Source of the DNA: Marinomonas algicola
GTDB taxonomy: Bacteria > Pseudomonadota > Gammaproteobacteria > Pseudomonadales > Marinomonadaceae
DNA: 64,000 nucleotides
Direction: 5' to 3'
NCBI RefSeq assembly: GCF_014805825.1
Contig: NZ_CP061941.1
Location: 3,410,001 to 3,474,000, forward strand
Positions 61,876 through 64,000 of the stretch are shown piece after piece. The position numbers and the translations under genes are program-made. Each line of letters begins with the position of its first letter. Positions within the stretch are counted from its first letter, which is position 1. The notes below the pieces were generated by a model that saw only the letters and a list, made by a program, of their open reading frames with translations, did not search any database and was not told the DNA's origin.

Positions 61876-63288
61876 TTAACTGTAATGAGCTAACTGAGCC
61901 ATAACAAAGCAAAGTAAAGTATCCGCTTTTTCAGCGGTACTGGATTCGATATAACAACGTAATTCAGGGGCATTTCCAGAGGGGCGAATATGCACAACGT
62001 CTTGATTTTTTAACGTTAGACGTAACCCATCTAACGTATTTACCGAGTGTAACTCAGCCGTCAATGACAAGTCTGTAATCGCTATTTTAGGCGCCGCTAC
62101 CCACTTAGCCAAGACGGCACTCACTCTTTTTAAATCAATATTTTGCAGGCGATCGCTTGCGGTATAACGAGTAGAAAAAAGGTTAACCAGATGAGACAAA
62201 GCCGTCTTTTCTAGGTGTGCTTTTGCCAACACAGCCAAAGCTGGCAAGATGGCATCTCGAGTAGGTAAAGCCGCCAAAGGGGTTCCCCCTAACCTCAACC
62301 CATCACCACATAGAAAACCGCCATTCGCTTCATACCCGGCTATTCCTGTGGTTGTTTGAGCTAAGGTTTCCATACCCGCAATCACATAAGGCGAGCCGAT
62401 GCGCGTCCTTTCTACCAGCTTAAAACCAACCGAATCAACAGCAGAATTGGCATTAATAGGTAATGCTACGGCCGTCGCCGCAACGGCTTTTGCACATAAA
62501 ACACCCAACACATCGCCTTTTAACCAAATCCCTTTCTCATCCGATAATAAAGGCCGGTCACCATCACCGTCCGTCGAAAAAATAGCATCCAGTTGGTATT
62601 CTTTTATCCAACCTAAGGCTTTTTCTTTATCGACATCCGAAACCGCCTCTGTATCAATAGGCACGAAAGTATCAGAACGGCCTAATGAAATAACCGTCGC
62701 CCCAAGCGCTTCAAAAATAGCACGGTTAAGATCTCGTCCAGCCGCCGAATGCTCATAGACACCAATACGAAAACCAGAAAACAGCGTATTAGAAAACGCG
62801 CCAGTATAACGTTGTAAATACCGCTCTTTTGCCTCAGGCCTTTCGTGCAATTCGGCTAAAGAAAACTCAGGTAAAGTCGCTTCATCCGCCATAATCGCCA
62901 ATTCATCCGCTTTGGTAATTTCTCCATCAGGTCGATAAAACTTGATACCATTACGATCAAATGGAATATGGCTACCAGTAATCATAATCGCTGGTACGTC
63001 ATCGGCCATAGATTGCAAAGCCAAAGCCGGCGTGGGTAAGACCCCATAAAAATGCACGTCATAGCCTAAGGATTCAAGCGCTCCAGCACAGGCTTGCGCC
63101 ATAAATAAACTTGAAGGACGGCGATCCATCGCTAAAGCAACCCGTTTAAATTTATAATCGCCGGCCATGGCATGTATAAAAGCAACCGTAAACGCCGCAC
63201 AAACTTCTTTGGTAAATTGTGTATTTAAGCCTCTCGCACCACTGGTACCAAAGGCGATACCGCTTTCTTTAATCACATTTTTAATCAT
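61876..63288 (-). CDS. Phosphomannomutase/phosphoglucomutase-family phosphohexomutase
   Basis: The 470-residue alpha-D-phosphohexomutase has FGTSGARG at the N-terminus, the phosphoserine loop ITGSHIPFDRNG, the metal-binding loop FSTDGDGDRPL, the sugar-binding GYEANGGFLCGD and the C-terminal IRPSGNAPELR phosphate-binding loop. It interconverts hexose 6- and 1-phosphates, probably mannose, for nucleotide-sugar supply to the glycosyltransferase two genes on. Mannose versus glucose specificity is not clear from motifs alone. Confidence 0.9.
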   Translation of the reverse strand: MIKNVIKESGIAFGTSGARGLNTQFTKEVCAAFTVAFIHAMAGDYKFKRVALAMDRRPSSLFMAQACAGALESLGYDVHFYGVLPTPALALQSMADDVPAIMITGSHIPFDRNGIKFYRPDGEITKADELAIMADEATLPEFSLAELHERPEAKERYLQRYTGAFSNTLFSGFRIGVYEHSAAGRDLNRAIFEALGATVISLGRSDTFVPIDTEAVSDVDKEKALGWIKEYQLDAIFSTDGDGDRPLLSDEKGIWLKGDVLGVLCAKAVAATAVALPINANSAVDSVGFKLVERTRIGSPYVIAGMETLAQTTTGIAGYEANGGFLCGDGLRLGGTPLAALPTRDAILPALAVLAKAHLEKTALSHLVNLFSTRYTASDRLQNIDLKRVSAVLAKWVAAPKIAITDLSLTAELHSVNTLDGLRLTLKNQDVVHIRPSGNAPELRCYIESSTAEKADTLLCFVMAQLAHYS

Positions 63289-63312
63289 GCTTCACTGCAC
63301 CTTTTGTCGCTT

Positions 63313-63981
63313 TTATTCATAATATACAGAGTAGAGACTCAGCTGACGAATCAGATAAATACAGGCATCTGAACCAGGATCTAAACGTATGCGGCCGGTA
63401 AATTCCGGGTCATCAATTACAAAAGATAATGACTGCTCACCTTCAAGCACATCAATATTGAGCATTTTTTCAGGTGAAAATATCGGATATTGAGTGGTTG
63501 TGTAATAGAGCTGTACACAACCCGAAACAGGCACTTGTATCGACAACCAAACCCAACACGCCGTGTTAGACGAATTCCCATCCATTGCAATCAATTCAAA
63601 AAAAGGATCATTGCCGATCGATTCAACGACTAGCCCGCCTCCCAACGAAGAACGACTGCCAATATCTTCACTCCAATCCTTTACCGAAAACGGATAAGTA
63701 TTCCCATCAAGCGTTAATGTAGGAGTCAAAAACACCCTTAATAACCCACATAATTGCAACTCCAAATCGGTCAATTTACCGACACTTAATGATCGCAACC
63801 ACTCAATCGCCAGTGCATTACGCACAACGCGCTGCACCTTAGAAGCATTATCAATCAATGCCCACTCAGACTTTAAAAATGATTCTAATATAAGCAACAA
63901 GACTTGAGGGTTCTGTTGCCACAAAAAAGTCAGTATCTTCTTAATAGCCATCGTACAAAGCGCTTGATCTGCGTCTCCCAT
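63313..63981 (-). CDS. Unrecognised protein, perhaps truncated by the window edge
   Basis: A 222-residue frame running to within 19 bases of the window end. The frame stays open to the edge, so the real start may lie outside. It is mixed alpha/beta with a helical N-terminal part (FLWQQNPQVLLLILESFLKSEW) and a beta-rich C-terminal half (CWVWLSIQVPVSGCVQLYY). I recognise no domain. It lies 24 bp upstream of the phosphohexomutase gene and is probably co-transcribed with the glycan cluster. Confidence 0.55.
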   Translation of the reverse strand: MGDADQALCTMAIKKILTFLWQQNPQVLLLILESFLKSEWALIDNASKVQRVVRNALAIEWLRSLSVGKLTDLELQLCGLLRVFLTPTLTLDGNTYPFSVKDWSEDIGSRSSLGGGLVVESIGNDPFFELIAMDGNSSNTACWVWLSIQVPVSGCVQLYYTTTQYPIFSPEKMLNIDVLEGEQSLSFVIDDPEFTGRIRLDPGSDACIYLIRQLSLYSVYYE

Positions 63982-64000
63982 TCCGTTGGATGTCGAACGA

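Noticed and set aside
1..64000. CRISPR arrays, insertion sequences or prophage
   Set aside because: No regularly spaced repeats, transposase or phage structural genes were found on either strand.

Overview
The window looks like chromosomal DNA of a marine gammaproteobacterium of the Oceanospirillales, most likely Marinomonas or a close relative. This is inferred from moderately AT-rich DNA, the order nudF-yqiB-yqiA-parE, a full gammaproteobacterial flg cluster, trpDC followed by osmC, a rhombosortase and an NrtS protein. No rRNA gene or other species marker is present, so the genus is an inference. I saw no CRISPR array, insertion sequence or prophage.

Region 1 (1-13200) is mostly housekeeping: two Lrp/AsnC regulators divergent from an amino-acid exporter, luxS, a secreted zinc metalloprotease overlapping its probable C-terminal processing enzyme (rhombosortase), a RIO kinase, a small NrtS-like protein, parE-yqiA-yqiB-nudF, an ECF-type membrane protein and tag.

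Region 2 (13200-26400) is a minus-strand island for a nonulosonic acid of the legionaminic type. It holds legB, legC, legG, legI, an acyltransferase, a methyltransferase, ptmE, a Gfo/Idh oxidoreductase, the CMP-sugar synthase, an SDR and an FAD oxidoreductase. The order follows the Campylobacter Cj1319-Cj1332 (ptm/leg) locus as I recall it. A Maf-type flagellin glycosyltransferase joins the island to the filament genes.

Region 3 (26360-48430) is the flagellar region: a fliT-position gene, fliS, fliD, flaG, two near-identical flagellins, an HD-GYP protein, flgLK, flgJIHGF, flgEDCB, cheR and cheV on the minus strand, then flgA, flgM and flgN on the plus strand and an Arg tRNA (CCU). Sigma-28 motifs stand before both flagellins, flgK and flgM. 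Sigma-54 motifs stand before flgB and flgF. This fits a class III/class IV hierarchy with FlgM feedback, and the sugar island probably serves flagellin modification.

Region 4 (48430-57210) carries a BON-domain periplasmic protein, a small outer-membrane barrel, a membrane-tethered EEP hydrolase, and a tight five-gene operon: DedA, ATP-grasp ligase, bifunctional OlsF-like acyltransferase, DinB-like and NRDE/TANGO2-like. This operon is the best candidate for an undescribed system, plausibly making or handling an acyl-amino-acid membrane lipid. Two REP-like palindromes close it.

Region 5 (57220-64000) is osmC, trpC and trpD, then a glycan-type cluster: a GT4 glycosyltransferase, SapC-family protein, phosphohexomutase and an unrecognised gene that may run off the window.
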